Positions 42,339 through 53,629 of a DNA stretch of 64,000 nucleotides are shown in pieces. How positions within the stretch are numbered: the stretch's first letter is position 1; each line of letters starts with the position of its first letter. Under the pieces are notes generated by a model. The model searched no databases. It saw only the letters and a list, made by a program, of their open reading frames with translations, and was not told the DNA's origin. This stretch comes from Mesoplasma sp. JKS002658 (lineage in GTDB: Bacteria > Bacillota_I > Bacilli_A > Mycoplasmatales > Mycoplasmataceae), in assembly GCF_023566355.1 (NCBI RefSeq), contig NZ_JAKNSW010000002.1:62001-126000 (forward strand), written 5' to 3'. Both the position numbers and the translations under genes were made by a program.

Positions 42339-42776
42339 ATGAAATTACACGAATTAAAAGCAACCACTGGTAGTCGAAAGAAAGAAACCAGAATTGGTCG
42401 CGGAACTGGGTCTGGAAAAGGGAAAACTGCCACTCGTGGACACAAGGGGCAAAACTCACGTAGTGGAGGGGGAACTCGTCCAGGATTTGAAGGGGGACAA
42501 ACTCCTTTGTTTAGAAGAATTCCAAAAATCGGTTTTAACTCCCATAATCAAAAGGAATATGTTTTAATTAACTTAGACCAAATCGAAAAGTTCACTTTTG
42601 ATGAGATTAACCACCAAACTTTAGTGGAAAACAAGATCATTAAAAATGATAAAGTCTTAGTAAAAATTTTGGCAAAGGGAACTTTAACTAAAAAGGTTAA
42701 GGTAAAAGTAAACAAAGTTTCTCAATCATCAAAAGCCATGATTGAAAAAAACGGGGGAACTGTTGAGGTAATTTAG
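42339..42776 (+). CDS. rplO: Ribosomal protein L15
   Basis: A 145-aa protein. It has [20 protein letters not shown] and the Gly-rich [20 protein letters not shown], then [11 protein letters not shown]. Its TAG stop is followed without a gap by the GTG start of secY. Confidence 0.98.
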   Translation: MKLHELKATTGSRKKETRIGRGTGSGKGKTATRGHKGQNSRSGGGTRPGFEGGQTPLFRRIPKIGFNSHNQKEYVLINLDQIEKFTFDEINHQTLVENKIIKNDKVLVKILAKGTLTKKVKVKVNKVSQSSKAMIEKNGGTVEVI

Positions 42777-44261
42777 GTGGCTAAGGTAGTTAAAACTAAA
42801 CAAAATAAATTAACTAGATTGCACAAAGAGCCTAAGAAGGTAAAAGTTAACGATTTTGACAAAAATAATTTCTTTGTAAAAAACAAGGACTTAGTTTTGC
42901 GAATCGTTTTTACTTTTTTTGTGCTAGTAATTATTCGGGTGGGAATGTTTTTAACTGTTCCTGGGGTTACAATTGATCAAAAAGCAATGCAAGAAGCTCA
43001 GGGAATGGATTTTTTCCAACTGATGTCTACTTTAGGGGGAGGAAGCATTGGGAAGTTCTCGATTCTTGCTTTAGGAGTTTCACCCTTTATTACTGCTTCA
43101 ATTATTGTGCAGTTGTTATCAACTGATGTGATTCCAGTTTTAGCTAACTGGGCTAAGTCTGGAGAACGAGGAAGAAAAAAACTCGACCGTTTAACCAAAA
43201 TCTTGATGGTTCCTTTTGCGATTATGCAAGCAGAAGCCACAGTCTTTACTCTTGCGAACATGAATGGTGGGGCAAACCCGATTATTCGTTTGGCATGAGA
43301 TACAGCTGGAGATCAAGTGGGAATGGCTCCTGCTGCCTTCTATTATGTTTTGATTCCCTTAGTGATGTTAGCAGGATCATACTTGATGTTATGAATCTCT
43401 GATCAAATTACCACCAGAGGGGTAGGAAACGGAATTTCGATTGTAATTTTCTTAGGAATTATCACCACTTTTCCTAACAACTTTAAGTCAAGTTATCAAT
43501 ACTGAATTTCAACTAATCACGAAGCTGCAGGAGTGCTGTTTAGTGGAATTATTAAGTTTGTGATTTATGTTGTAGTTTTCTTGTTAATTATCTTCTTTGT
43601 GGTATTAATGAACGAAGCAGAAAGAAAGATTCCAATTCAGCAAACTGGGTCTGGTTTAGTTAAATCTGAAGACTACACTCCTTATTTACCATTAAAACTA
43701 AATAATGCCGGGGTGATTCCTGTCATCTTTGCTTCGGCGATTATTTCTACTCCAATTACAATTGCTCAAATTGTTCGAGCCGGTAGTCCTAACAGCGGGT
43801 TTGTTAAGTTTTGTGATAATATCTTATCATTTGGAAGTTGGTGAGGAATTGTTATTTATGCGGTATTAACCATCGCCTTCACCTTCTTGTATGCCCAAGT
43901 CCAGATTAATCCTGAAAAGATTGCTGAAAACTTTCAAAAATCAGGAACCTTTATTCCTGGAATTAAACCAGGTAAAGATACTAGTAAATTCTTGGGTGGA
44001 ACAATTAACCGGCTTTCGATTATTGGGGCTTTCTTCTTGGCGATAATTGCAGTATTACCATACATTATTTCTAAGATTACTGGTTTACCAAGTCAATTTG
44101 CCATTGGAGGAACGGGATTAATTATTTGTATTTCTGTAGCGATTCAAACAATTCAACAAGTCAAGGGAAGATTGATCCAACAATCATTTATTGACAAGAA
44201 AAAACAAAAGTTTAGTGATAGTGATTTGGTGAAATCAGAACGAGAATCACATATTTGATAG
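42777..44261 (+). CDS. secY: Protein translocase subunit SecY
   Basis: A 494-aa ten-helix membrane channel that exports and inserts proteins with SecE/SecA. GTG start abuts rplO; GAGGTAATTT inside rplO is the likely ribosome binding site. First helix is LRIVFTFFVLVIIRVGMFLT, followed by LGVSPFITASIIVQLL and the cytosolic loop SGERGRKKLDRLTKIL. The frame crosses several UGA Trp codons, the last being the final residue (HIW). The N-terminal 35 basic residues are somewhat longer than usual. Confidence 0.97.
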
Positions 44262-44274
44262 AAGGAGATTGATG

Positions 44275-44916
44275 ATGAATATTATTTTATTGGGAGCTCC
44301 GGGTTCTGGAAAAGGAACTCAAGCAGAAAAACTGGTTACAAATCAAGGATTTATCCAATTCTCAACTGGGGATGTTATGCGAAAGGAAATCGAAGAAAAT
44401 ACTGTTCTTGGTAAAGAATGTAAAAAGTACATTGATCAAGGAAATTTGGTCCCTGATGTTCTGGTTAACCAAATGGTAGAAAGCTATTTGGTTAATACTC
44501 GTAGTGATAACTTAATTTTTGATGGTTATCCTCGTACCCTTGCTCAGGCCAAAGCTCTTGATGAAATGTTAAAAAAACTTGGTAAGGGAATTGATAAAGT
44601 CTTTTATATTCAAGTCAGTGATGAAGTAATCATCGACCGGATTTCCAACCGCTTGGTTTGTCCAATGTGCAAACGTAGTTATAATTTAGTTGGTCGTCCT
44701 CCAAAAACACCTGGGATTTGTGATTATGATGGAACTAAGTTGGTACGGAGAAGTGATGATGAACCAGCAAAGGTAATAATTAGATTAAAAGAATATGAAA
44801 AAAATACCAAACCTTTGGTTGATTATTATCATAGTATTGAAAAAGTAATTAAAATTCCTGGTCATGATAGTGATGCTAATGTCGCTTATCAACAAATTTT
44901 AGAAAGTTTAAAATAA
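44275..44916 (+). CDS. adk: Adenylate kinase
   Basis: A 213-aa enzyme that interconverts ATP + AMP and 2 ADP. The P-loop is GAPGSGKGT at 7-15, the AMP site is in FDGYPRTLAQAKAL, and the LID has a zinc-type motif CPMC then CDYD. ATG 44275 is preferred over 44272 and TTG 44269, because GAAGGAG ends 7 nt before it. Confidence 0.97.
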   Translation: MNIILLGAPGSGKGTQAEKLVTNQGFIQFSTGDVMRKEIEENTVLGKECKKYIDQGNLVPDVLVNQMVESYLVNTRSDNLIFDGYPRTLAQAKALDEMLKKLGKGIDKVFYIQVSDEVIIDRISNRLVCPMCKRSYNLVGRPPKTPGICDYDGTKLVRRSDDEPAKVIIRLKEYEKNTKPLVDYYHSIEKVIKIPGHDSDANVAYQQILESLK

Positions 44917-44925
44917 GAACGTCAA

Positions 44926-45690
44926 ATGATTAAAATTAAAACTAAGGCAGAAATTGAAAAAATGCGAATAGCAGGAAGTGTTTTAGCTGAAGGATTACAG
45001 TTACTTAACACTAAAGCTCAGGTCGGGACGAATTTACTTGATCTTGACCAAGCGTTTGCCGAATTTTTAAAGACTAAAAACTGTTTGCCGAATTTTTTAG
45101 GATATCAAGGTTTTCCAAAAAACATTTGTATTTCAATTAATGACCAATTAGTTCACACAATTCCTCAAGATCGGGTGATTCTTGAGGGTGACCTTGTTTC
45201 AATTGATGCTGGGTGTATGTATCAAGGATACAATGCGGATGCAGCTTTTAGCAAAATTTGTGGTGAACCAAAAAGCAAAAAAGATGTTATACTTATAGAG
45301 GTGACTGAAAAATCGTTGGAAATGGCTATTAACGTGGTAAAACCAGGGGCAAGAATTGGTGACATCGGCGCAACAATTCAAAATTATGTGGAAAGTTTTG
45401 GGTTTTCTGTGCCACGAGATTATGCTGGTCATGGGATCGGTTTAGATATGCATGAAGATCCCTTTATTCCCAATTATGGAACTTTTAATAGTGGACTGCG
45501 TTTACGTGAAGGAATGGTTATTTGTATTGAACCAATGGTTCAACAAGGGAGTCGTTTTACTAAAACTGGTCCTGACGGGTGGACCGTCTATTCAGTTGAC
45601 CACCAGAACAGTGCTCATTTTGAACATACTATTTTAGTGACCAAGACTGGTTGCGAAGTTTTAACTCGTAATAAAGGAGAAAAAGAATAG
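44926..45690 (+). CDS. map: Methionine aminopeptidase, type I
   Basis: A 254-aa metalloprotease that removes initiator Met. Metal ligands can be seen in [18 protein letters not shown] (two Asp), in [18 protein letters not shown] (His) and in MVICIEPMV (Glu), with the last Glu in AHFEHTILV. Nine bases after adk. Confidence 0.97.
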   Translation: MIKIKTKAEIEKMRIAGSVLAEGLQLLNTKAQVGTNLLDLDQAFAEFLKTKNCLPNFLGYQGFPKNICISINDQLVHTIPQDRVILEGDLVSIDAGCMYQGYNADAAFSKICGEPKSKKDVILIEVTEKSLEMAINVVKPGARIGDIGATIQNYVESFGFSVPRDYAGHGIGLDMHEDPFIPNYGTFNSGLRLREGMVICIEPMVQQGSRFTKTGPDGWTVYSVDHQNSAHFEHTILVTKTGCEVLTRNKGEKE

Positions 45691-45692
45691 AT

Positions 45693-45914
45693 ATGGCTAA
45701 AGAAGATTTATTAGAAGTCGATGGGACTGTTGTAGAAGTATTGCCCAACGCAATGTTTAAAGTGAAATTGGAAAACGATGTTATCATTGATGCCCACGTG
45801 TCAGGTAAAATCCGGATGAATTACATTCGCATTTTACCTGGAGATAAGGTAACAGTTGCGATTTCACCATATGATATGACACGTGGAAGAATTACTTATC
45901 GTTTTAAAGGATAA
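45693..45914 (+). CDS. infA: Translation initiation factor IF-1
   Basis: A 73-aa OB-fold protein that occupies the A site during initiation. [20 protein letters not shown] and [17 protein letters not shown] are diagnostic. Two bases after map. Confidence 0.98.
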   Translation: MAKEDLLEVDGTVVEVLPNAMFKVKLENDVIIDAHVSGKIRMNYIRILPGDKVTVAISPYDMTRGRITYRFKG

Positions 45915-45956
45915 GTATATAACTAAGAATTGTGGAAAGATGGAGGAGCTAGTCAG

Positions 45957-46070
45957 ATGAAAGTAAGATCATCAGTCAAAAAAATTTGCGACAATTGTCG
46001 AGTAATTAGACGTAAGGGACGTGTAATGATTATTTGTATCCACCCAAAACATAAACAACGTCAGGGTTAA
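45957..46070 (+). CDS. rpmJ: Ribosomal protein L36
   Basis: A 37-aa zinc-binding protein: [20 protein letters not shown] with C-x2-C, then a third Cys in [14 protein letters not shown] and the His ligand. GGAGGAG is the ribosome binding site. It is below usual ORF length cut-offs. Confidence 0.97.
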   Translation: MKVRSSVKKICDNCRVIRRKGRVMIICIHPKHKQRQG

Positions 46071-46108
46071 ACCTTGAAAGAAAATTAAGAGAAAGGGAAG
46101 AATAATAA

Positions 46109-46474
46109 ATGGCTCGTATTAATGGAGTAGAAATACCAAACAATAAAAGAGTAGTGGTTGCTTTAACCTATATTTATGGGGTAGGAAACAGTACTGCTCA
46201 AAAAATCTTAAAAAATGCCCAAATTTCAGAAGATGTGCGGGTAAAAGATTTAACTGAAGAACAAATCAAAGATATTACTCAAGAACTAGGAAGTGTAAAA
46301 ACCGAAGGGGATTTACGTCGAGAAGTTTCTTTAAACATTAAACGTTTAATGGAAATTGGGAGTTATCGAGGAATTCGCCACCGTAAGAGTTTACCAGCGC
46401 GTGGACAATCTTCAAAGACCAATGCAAGAACTGTTAAAGGTCCAAGAAAAACTGTCGCCAATAAAAAGAAATAG
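46109..46474 (+). CDS. rpsM: Ribosomal protein S13
   Basis: A 121-aa protein of the head, contacting the P-site t[23 protein letters not shown], then the basic C-terminus [14 protein letters not shown]. Ribosome binding site GAAAGGGAAG. Confidence 0.98.
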   Translation: MARINGVEIPNNKRVVVALTYIYGVGNSTAQKILKNAQISEDVRVKDLTEEQIKDITQELGSVKTEGDLRREVSLNIKRLMEIGSYRGIRHRKSLPARGQSSKTNARTVKGPRKTVANKKK

Positions 46475-46494
46475 TTAGATAGGAGTAAATCAAA

Positions 46495-46884
46495 ATGGCA
46501 AATAAAAAACCACAAACTAAAAAGAAAATCAAGAAAAATATTCCTAAAGGAATTGCTCATATTCATTCTACTTTTAACAACACTATTGTTACAATTAGTG
46601 ATGAAAAAGGGAGCGTTCTTGCTTGATCAAGTGCTGGAGCTTTAGGATTTAAAGGATCAAAAAAATCTACTCCTTATGCTGCTCAGTTGATTGCTGAAGC
46701 AGCAGGAAAAGGGGCAATGGATAACGGGGTGCGAAGCATTTCTGTTGAAGTTAAAGGCCCAGGACCAGGAAGAGATGCTGCAGTGAGAAGTTTACAAGCA
46801 GTTGGTTTAGAAATTTCTTCAATTAAAGATACCACACCAATTCCCCACAATGGTGTGCGTCCTAGAAAACGTCCAAGAGGTTAA
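46495..46884 (+). CDS. rpsK: Ribosomal protein S11
   Basis: A 129-aa platform protein. [20 protein letters not shown], then [18 protein letters not shown] and the end [11 protein letters not shown] are conserved. A UGA Trp occurs at [11 protein letters not shown]. Confidence 0.98.
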
Positions 46885-46890
46885 GTTACG

Positions 46891-47838
46891 ATGAAACAAT
46901 TTATCAGACCAGAATTCAATCTTCTTAAAGAAGAAAAATCTACCTCTTATGGGGAATTTATGGTGGAACCATTAGAAAGAGGTTTTGGCACTACACTTGG
47001 TAATGCCTTACGTCGCACCCTATTAGCAGCAACCCCAGGAGCTGCAGTTTATGCGATTAATCTAAAGGGAGCAAACCATGAATTTGCCTCTCTACCAGGG
47101 ATTGTAGAAAATGTTTCACGTATTGTCCTTAATATTAAACAATTGATTTTAAAGATTGATACCAAGATGTATGGTGATGAAACTGTTGAGTTAAAGATCA
47201 ATAGTACTACTGCAGGGACAGTTACTGCTAAAGACATCAACCTTCCTGCTGGAGTTGAAGTTTTAAATCCAGAGTTAGTGATTGCTACTTTAGCTGATGG
47301 AGGAGTTTTAGATTTAACCCTATTTGCTCGTAATGGTCGTGGGTATCGTTCTTTCAAAGATAATAAAGAAGAAGTGAAAGAAGTTGGGTTAATTACTATC
47401 GATTCTAACTATTCACCAATCGTTAAGGTTGCTTATCACGTTGAACCAACTAAGATTGGTCGTAGCATTGATTTAGAAAAACTAATTTTAGAAGTTACTA
47501 CTGATGGAAGTTTAACCCCAGTTGCGGCAATTTCAGTTGCGGCAAAAGTTTTAACTGCACACCTAGAATACTTCATTAATTTAGATGCAGAAATTAATGA
47601 TTTAGAAGTAATTGGCACTGAGGAAGAAGAAGATCAAGAGTTAGATCAAAATATTGATGATTTAGATTTAACCCAACGTTCTTTAAACTGTTTAAAACGT
47701 GCTGGAGTTGAAACTTTACGTGATTTAGTTTCTCGTTCTGAAGATGAAATTCAAGAAATTAGAAATTTGGGTCGTAAATCATTTAAAGAAATTAAAGACC
47801 GCGTGGCTAGTTTAAATTTAAACTTCAAACAAGTATAA
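46891..47838 (+). CDS. rpoA: RNA polymerase alpha subunit
   Basis: A 315-aa subunit. The N-terminal domain carries the conserved EPLERGFGTTLGNALRRTLL dimerisation segment. The C-terminal domain (RSLNCLKRAGVETLRDLVSR, IRNLGRKSFKEIKDRV) is present, so UP-element and regulator contacts are possible. Six bases after rpsK. Confidence 0.98.
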   Translation: MKQFIRPEFNLLKEEKSTSYGEFMVEPLERGFGTTLGNALRRTLLAATPGAAVYAINLKGANHEFASLPGIVENVSRIVLNIKQLILKIDTKMYGDETVELKINSTTAGTVTAKDINLPAGVEVLNPELVIATLADGGVLDLTLFARNGRGYRSFKDNKEEVKEVGLITIDSNYSPIVKVAYHVEPTKIGRSIDLEKLILEVTTDGSLTPVAAISVAAKVLTAHLEYFINLDAEINDLEVIGTEEEEDQELDQNIDDLDLTQRSLNCLKRAGVETLRDLVSRSEDEIQEIRNLGRKSFKEIKDRVASLNLNFKQV

Positions 47839-47855
47839 AAAGAGAGGATTAATTT

Positions 47856-48215
47856 ATGTCATACATTCAAAAAAGAGGGCAAAACACTGCTTGAAGAGAG
47901 TCATTAATGCGTAATTTAACAACCGAGTTAATCCTTAATGAATCCTTACAACTTACCCAAACCAGAGCAAAAGAATTACAAGTGCACTTTGATCACATGA
48001 TTACTTTAGCAAAACGTAATGATTTACACGCTCGTAGACAAGCAAGTGCTTGATTGCGAAACATCCAAGCAAATGAAAAGGAAACTGCGTTGCAAAAACT
48101 TTTCACCACCTTGAATAAACGTTATCAAGATCGTAATGGTGGGTATACCAGAATTCTAAAACTAGATAACCGTAAAGGCGACAATGCCCCAATGGTTTTA
48201 ATTGAACTGGTTTAA
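47856..48215 (+). CDS. rplQ: Ribosomal protein L17
   Basis: A 119-aa protein that ends the cluster. [20 protein letters not shown], then [17 protein letters not shown] and [19 protein letters not shown]. Ribosome binding site AGAGAGGA. Confidence 0.98.
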
Positions 48216-48227
48216 GAAAGTCTTTTT

Positions 48228-48262
48228 AAAAAAGATACTAGTCGTTTTAGTATCTTTTTTTC
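48228..48262 (+). terminator. Terminator of the ribosomal cluster
   Basis: AAAAAAGATACTA and TAGTATCTTTTTT form a 13-bp stem, loop GTCGTTT, ending in T's. Confidence 0.9.
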
Positions 48263-48308
48263 TGTCTTATGATATTCTTAAAATGGAACTTTTTAAGGAG
48301 GTGCTGTC

Positions 48309-48617
48309 ATGTTGATTTATAACAATAAAAATCAAAAAGAAGGTTTTTTCCAAGAAATGAAAAACAATCATTTTTATCAATCGATGAGTTTTGAGCAAGC
48401 TTGAGATTGATACTACACCATCCAATCTTTAAAAATATACAACCAGAATGTTAAAAAAATTCTTAGTCTGGATGCTTATAATGTTGATCCTACGATGCGA
48501 GTTTTTGAAGGTAAGATGGAATTAATAACTCACGAAGTGCAAGACTTTTTTCTTTGTTATGAAACTGATCAACTTCATCCAGTTTTAATTGTTAATTATC
48601 GTTTTCCACTTAGTTAG
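48309..48617 (+). CDS. Small hypothetical protein
   Basis: A 102-aa protein with a very good ribosome binding site (AAGGAGGTG). FEQAWDWYYTIQSLKIYNQN is rich in aromatic residues; two of its Trp are UGA. No known domain and no signal peptide. Its stop codon overlaps the stop of the convergent folA by 3 nt. Confidence 0.75.
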
Positions 48618-49084
48618 ATTCTTAAAAAAGTGTAAACGCTAAACTCGGGATAAACTTTGGTTTCGACTACTTTTCAAACCTTTGGATCAATTTCTGGGGC
48701 GTATGTGTCACCTGGGTAATCTTGATCAATAATGCTAACAACTAGTTTGTTAGCTTTTTTTATCACTTGATCAAAAACTTCTCTGCCTCCAATTATCATT
48801 AATTCCTCTACTTGATTTGTATACTGTTCTAAAAAAGAATCAAGGTTAGTGATAACTTCTACTTGATGAGGGAAATTGTTTCTACTTTGATGGGTTAAAA
48901 CAATGTTTTTGCGTCCAGGGAGTGGTTGGATGTGCAAAGCATCTCAAGTTTTTCGCCCCATTAAAACTGATTTATTTAAAGTCTGTTGTTGAAAATGTTT
49001 CATTTCATCAACAAGTTTTCATGGCAACTGGTGATCTTTTCCGATTACCTTTTTTTTGGTTTGAGCTCAAATTAAAGTGATCAT
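48614..49084 (-). CDS. folA: Dihydrofolate reductase
   Basis: A 156-aa enzyme that reduces dihydrofolate with NADPH. LIWAQTKKKVIGKDHQLPWKL holds the active-site loop, followed by MGRKTWDAL, then PLPGRKNIVLTHQ and MIIGGREVFDQVI. UGA Trp codons occur in the first and third motifs. The gene is on the reverse strand, unlike its neighbours. Confidence 0.95.
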
Positions 49085-49210
49085 GTTTTCCTTTCTTGAA
49101 GAGTTTAATTATAATTTATAATCAAATTAAGGAAGCGATTTCGCTTTCTTTTTATTTATAAAAAGTATAAACTAATAATAATTATTTGTTGATTAGAGGA
49201 GCTTATTTTC

Positions 49211-50443
49211 ATGGAAAAAAATCAGGATTTTTCAACCTATTTAACAGAAAAGCTCAATCAAAGTGATTTAGATGCTTATTCGCAAAAACTTAATAGTTTA
49301 AATCAGGATGTTAACAACAGCTTGGAAGTTTTTCTGTCCGCTAAAAAAAAGTACCATCACCAACTAATTACTCGTATTGAGTATCAACAAGCTAAGACTA
49401 ATTATCATCAAGCCAAAGCGAATTATCAAGAACTAATTAAAATTAAGGCGTTTAAAAATAACTTAGTTAATATTAATAGTTTGGTAAAATCTACTTCTGT
49501 TAGTGATCCAAGTTATGAAACGATAATTAATGAACAAAAAGCAGCGCAAAAGTTGTACGCAGAATTTAAAGAAGTAGTAAAGAGCCAGGGTAGGTTGGGG
49601 AATTTAGAAAAACTTTCTCCTGTTGCAATTGAGATTAAAGACTTAGCTTTTCGTTATGATGAAGACGAACCCTTAGTGTTAGATGATATTAACCTAAAGA
49701 TTAACCATGGTGAATATGTTGCAATTGTTGGTCACAACGGGTCAGGTAAATCAACGTTATCTAAGCTGCTTATTGGGGTATTACAACCAGATGAGGGGAG
49801 CATTAAAATTTTTGGTAATTTAATGCAAGATAATAATGTTGAGAAAGTTCGTCAGTTTGTGGGGATTGTTTTTCAAAATCCAGATAACCAGTTTATTGGT
49901 TCAACAGTCCAAGATGATATTGCTTTTGGTTTAGAAAACCATCGGGTTGATCCTGCATTAATGCCCACAATTATTCAAGCATCAGCTACCAGGGTAGGAA
50001 TGGAAAACTTTTTAGATAAAGAACCTTTAATGCTCTCTGGAGGACAAAAACAGCGTGTAGCAATTGCTTCAACTCTGGCCTTAGATTCTGATATTATCAT
50101 TTTTGATGAAGCCACAAGTATGTTAGATCCTAAGGGTAGACGTGAAATTAAAGAAATCATGGTAGATTTAAAGAATGAAGGTCAAAAAACAATCCTGTCG
50201 ATTACTCACGATATGGATGAGATTTTAAATGCTTCAAAAGTAATGGTTTTAAATCAAGGTAAAATGGTGCGTTTTGGCGATCCCGCAACAGTTATGGGAG
50301 ATAAGGAATTTTTGCGCGGCATTGGGTTGGAATTACCCTTTGTTTCAATGGTTGAAGATGCGTTAAATAATAAGGGAATTAAAGTTCAAGAAGGGGCCAA
50401 GAACTTGGCAGAATTGGTGGATCATTTATGCGCGCTAAAATAA
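49211..50443 (+). CDS. ecfA1: ECF transporter ATPase EcfA1, N-terminally extended
   Basis: A 410-aa ABC ATPase that powers ECF vitamin/metal importers. Residues 1-140 are a helical extension rich in Lys, Gln and Tyr ([13 protein letters not shown] and similar) not found in usual EcfA proteins of about 280 aa. Walker A is GHNGSGKST from G174, the signature LSGGQKQR lies near 277, and Walker B is IIFDEATSM with D299. The Q-loop segment is [13 protein letters not shown]. It overlaps ecfA2 by 16 nt. Confidence 0.95.
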   Translation: MEKNQDFSTYLTEKLNQSDLDAYSQKLNSLNQDVNNSLEVFLSAKKKYHHQLITRIEYQQAKTNYHQAKANYQELIKIKAFKNNLVNINSLVKSTSVSDPSYETIINEQKAAQKLYAEFKEVVKSQGRLGNLEKLSPVAIEIKDLAFRYDEDEPLVLDDINLKINHGEYVAIVGHNGSGKSTLSKLLIGVLQPDEGSIKIFGNLMQDNNVEKVRQFVGIVFQNPDNQFIGSTVQDDIAFGLENHRVDPALMPTIIQASATRVGMENFLDKEPLMLSGGQKQRVAIASTLALDSDIIIFDEATSMLDPKGRREIKEIMVDLKNEGQKTILSITHDMDEILNASKVMVLNQGKMVRFGDPATVMGDKEFLRGIGLELPFVSMVEDALNNKGIKVQEGAKNLAELVDHLCALK

Positions 50444-51477
50444 TTCAGCAATGAAAAGAATATCAGCTAAATAGACAAGCTGCCAAAAAAGCTAAACAAG
50501 AACAAAAAAAAGCCGATAAGGCTCAAAAAAAGGTTGATAAATTAAATAATCAACCCTATTTAACGATTTTAAAACAAGCAAAAAAAACTAAACAAAAGTT
50601 TGATTATCAAGATGATATTTTGTTAAAAGACGTTTCTTATGTTTATTCAAAAAACTCTCCTTTTGAATTTAAAGCACTAAATAAAGCTACTATTAGTTTA
50701 GCTAAAAATAAGATTACTTGTATTATTGGTACTACTGGTTCGGGAAAATCAACTTTGATTCAATTAACTAATGGTTTATTGATTAGTGAAACTGGCGTTT
50801 CATTGATTGGTGATTATCCCATTCCTGCAGGAATTAAAAAAATCGTTAATGTCAAAGAATTGAGAAAAGAAATTGGGTTAGTTTTCCAATTTCCCGAATA
50901 CCAGTTATTTCAAGATACTATCGAAAAAGATATTGCTTTTGGACCAATTCATTTGGGAGAAAGCAAGGCTAAAGCGTTAAAAGCCGTTCCTGAATTATTA
51001 ACTTTAGTTGGTTTACCACCCCACTATGCTACTCGTTCACCTTTTGAATTATCAGGAGGACAAAAACGTCGGGTAGCGATTGCAGGAATTTTAGCTTTGG
51101 ATGGTAACACGCTAGTTTTAGATGAACCAACAGGGGGATTGGATCCTCAGGGTGAAGATGACTTTATGAATTTATTTTTAAACTTAAACCAACAGTATCA
51201 TAAGCGGATCATTATGGTGACTCACAACATGGATCAAGTTTTAAGAATTGCTGATGAAGTAATTGTGATGCATAATGGTCAACTTTATAAGAAAGATAGT
51301 CCCTTTAAAATCTTCTCTGATGAAGAATTATTAAAAAAGATGGAAATCGAACCACCAAAAATTTATGAGTTATTGTATGCTTTGAAAGCCAAGGGAATTG
51401 ATTTAACGACAAAAGAAATTCGAACTATTGATGATTTCACTGCAGCATACCAAGATTATTTAACTACCACCCATTAA
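50428..51477 (+). CDS. ecfA2: ECF transporter ATPase EcfA2
   Basis: A 349-aa ATPase. Residues 1-60 form a Lys/Ala/Gln-rich helix ([20 protein letters not shown]). Then Walker [10 protein letters not shown] from G101, Q-loop [14 protein letters not shown], signature [14 protein letters not shown] and Walker [14 protein letters not shown]. It pairs with EcfA1 and couples to EcfT. Twenty-one bases before ecfT. Confidence 0.95.
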
Positions 51478-51498
51478 CTTTTAGAAAGGAACAGTTTC

Positions 51499-52503
51499 AT
51501 GCGTTTAACATTTGGCCGTTATATTCCCTTAAATTCCCCTGTCCATAAAATGGACCCACGGTTTAAACTTTTGATGATTATCCTTTTAATCATTGCGATT
51601 TTCTTTCCAGTTGGTTACACGGGATACTTATTTTTATCAGCAACGATTTTTAGTTTATATCTCTTAGCCCGATTACGATGAACAATGCTGTTTCGCCTTT
51701 TGCTTCCTGCGATGATTATTTTTGTGGTGATTTTGATTATTAATATCTTTTTGATGAAGTTAACAGGCGAGATGACTACGGGGTTATTGGCTAATCAAGG
51801 TGATTATAGTCAGTATTATCATGAAGTTGCTAACCATGGGTATAGTGGTTATCTTCCAGGTCCCTATGTTGATATTCTGACTGAAAAGGGGCCTGAGATT
51901 TTAAAAGTTACTGGTTTGGGTCACTTCTATCATTGAAAAGCGTTTTGATTTAGTGAAAAAGCCTTATACAGTGCTTTACTAATGGCTTGAAGAATTTTCT
52001 TAATGATCACTTTAACTACAATCATTACTGGGACTACTCAACCACTAGAAATTACGTTAGGATTAGAAGATTTACTTTCACCCTTAAAACTTATTGGAAT
52101 CCCAGTTTACATTCTTTCGACAATTATTTCAATTGCTTTAAGAATGATTCCGACCCTGATGGATGAAGCAGGAAGAATTATGAAAGCTCAAGCTTCACGG
52201 GGAATTGATATTAAAAACGGAAGTTTTAAAGATAAGGGAAAAGGTTTGGTTTCTTTAATTATTCCTTTATTGGTTTCTTCATTTCAAAAGGCTGAAGACC
52301 TTGCTTATGCGATGGATGCTCGGGGTTATGATCCTCACGCTGCTCGTACTCGTTTCCACCAATTTAGTTTTTCTGTGGTTGATTTAATCATTTTTGCTGT
52401 TGGCACAAGTATGGGAGTTTTAATGATTGTTTATTCTCAAGTTTATCCAACCACTAGCGCTTTAATGCACCTACCCTATATTGATGTCTTAACTGCTTAC
52501 TAA
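51499..52503 (+). CDS. ecfT: ECF transporter transmembrane protein EcfT
   Basis: A 334-aa membrane protein that links substrate-binding S components to the ATPases. MRLTFGRYIPLNSPVHKMDP is the typical start. Helices include LLMIILLIIAIFFPVGYTGY. The coupling helices hold Ala-Arg-Gly motifs in KAQASRGIDI and YAMDARGYDPHAAR. No S component is encoded in the window. Confidence 0.96.
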
Positions 52504-52504
52504 C

Positions 52505-53308
52505 ATGTGGCGTGAATTTACACAAGCTTATTTATTAAGTCTGAGTTATGATGGGTCAAGTTTTAAGGGGTGGGTCAAACAACCTTCAACTCGCACAGTG
52601 CAACAAACTTTAGAAGATGCAATTAAACATTTAATTAAAAAGGTTCCTTTTAAGGTTTTAGGAGCTTCAAAAACTGATCAGGGCGTTCATGCTCTGGATC
52701 AAAAAGTTTTATTACAACTTGATTTTGAAATTAGTAATTTAACTAGTTTTTTGCATGGTTTAAATAAAAAGTTACCCCTTGATGTGCGTATTAACACTAT
52801 CCAACGGGTTGCTAATGATTTTAATGTTCGGCAAGTAGTACAAAAAACTTATTGTTATACGATCAATGATCATCAGTTTGATATTTTTAGACAGCGCTAT
52901 GAATTGCACTGAACCAAAGGTTTGATTGATGTTAATAAGTTAAAGAAATGATTAACCTTATTTGTTGGTAATCACGATTATTTTTGTTTTTCTGGCTTAA
53001 AAAATGCTGAACGTTCATCCTTTCAAACGGTTAGATCAATTGAATCGATTACAGCAACTCGGGATCAAGATAACAGGATTAAAATTTATTTTCAAGCCAA
53101 AGGATTTATTCGGTACCAAATTCGGATGATTGTTGGAGCTTGCTTACAAGCCTATCTTAATAATCCTCGCAGTCACGAAGCGTTAATCAAACTTCGTTTA
53201 ACTCGTGAAGGTGATAAGTCGCCTTTTATTGTTGATGGTAAGGGTCTTTGTTTGGTAGGAATTACTTATCAACAAGGAAGTGAAAAGCAAACTTATAAGG
53301 AAGATTAA
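52505..53308 (+). CDS. truA: tRNA pseudouridine synthase A
   Basis: A 267-aa enzyme that modifies tRNA positions 38-40. SYDGSSFKGWVKQPSTRTVQ, then the active-site segment GASKTDQGVHALDQ with the catalytic Asp, and FIRYQIRMIVGACLQAYL. It starts 2 nt after ecfT, a pairing common in Firmicutes. Confidence 0.96.
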
Positions 53309-53319
53309 TAAAAATAGCG

Positions 53320-53491
53320 TATGATAAGAAAGAGTGGTAGAACTTTAAAACAATGTCATTTCTGGTGGTTTAATGTTTGATATTTGCTTTAAGTTTTTGG
53401 ATGATTGCTCTTGAGCATGAGAAGGAAATTAAAAATAATATGAATTATTAAATCCCTCTACCACAAAAGACCATTTGCTTGGTCTTTTTTT
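53320..53491 (+). ncRNA. Candidate structured ncRNA with closing stem
   Basis: A -10 TATGAT at 53320-53325 is placed for a start near 53332. GTGGTAGA (53333-53340) pairs with TCTACCAC (53457-53464), so about 130 nt are enclosed by an 8-bp closing helix. An internal GCTC-TT-GAGC hairpin is visible. A terminator follows at once. The shape (long rod, closed ends, own promoter) could fit 6S RNA or another housekeeping RNA. I see no SRP, tmRNA or RNase P signatures. Confidence 0.6.
53465..53491 (+). terminator. Terminator of the candidate ncRNA
   Basis: AAAAGACCA-TTTGC-TTGGTCTTTTTTT directly follows the closing helix of the ncRNA candidate. Confidence 0.85.
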
Positions 53492-53629
53492 AACATTTTG
53501 GCAATAATCGGGTAGAATTAACCTATACGTGTTAAAAGTTACTGATATTAATCGTGGGGAAGGGTAATTCTGGTTTAACATTTTCTTTTTAAAGAACCAA
53601 ACAAAATTAATAGGGGAGTGATGGGAAGG

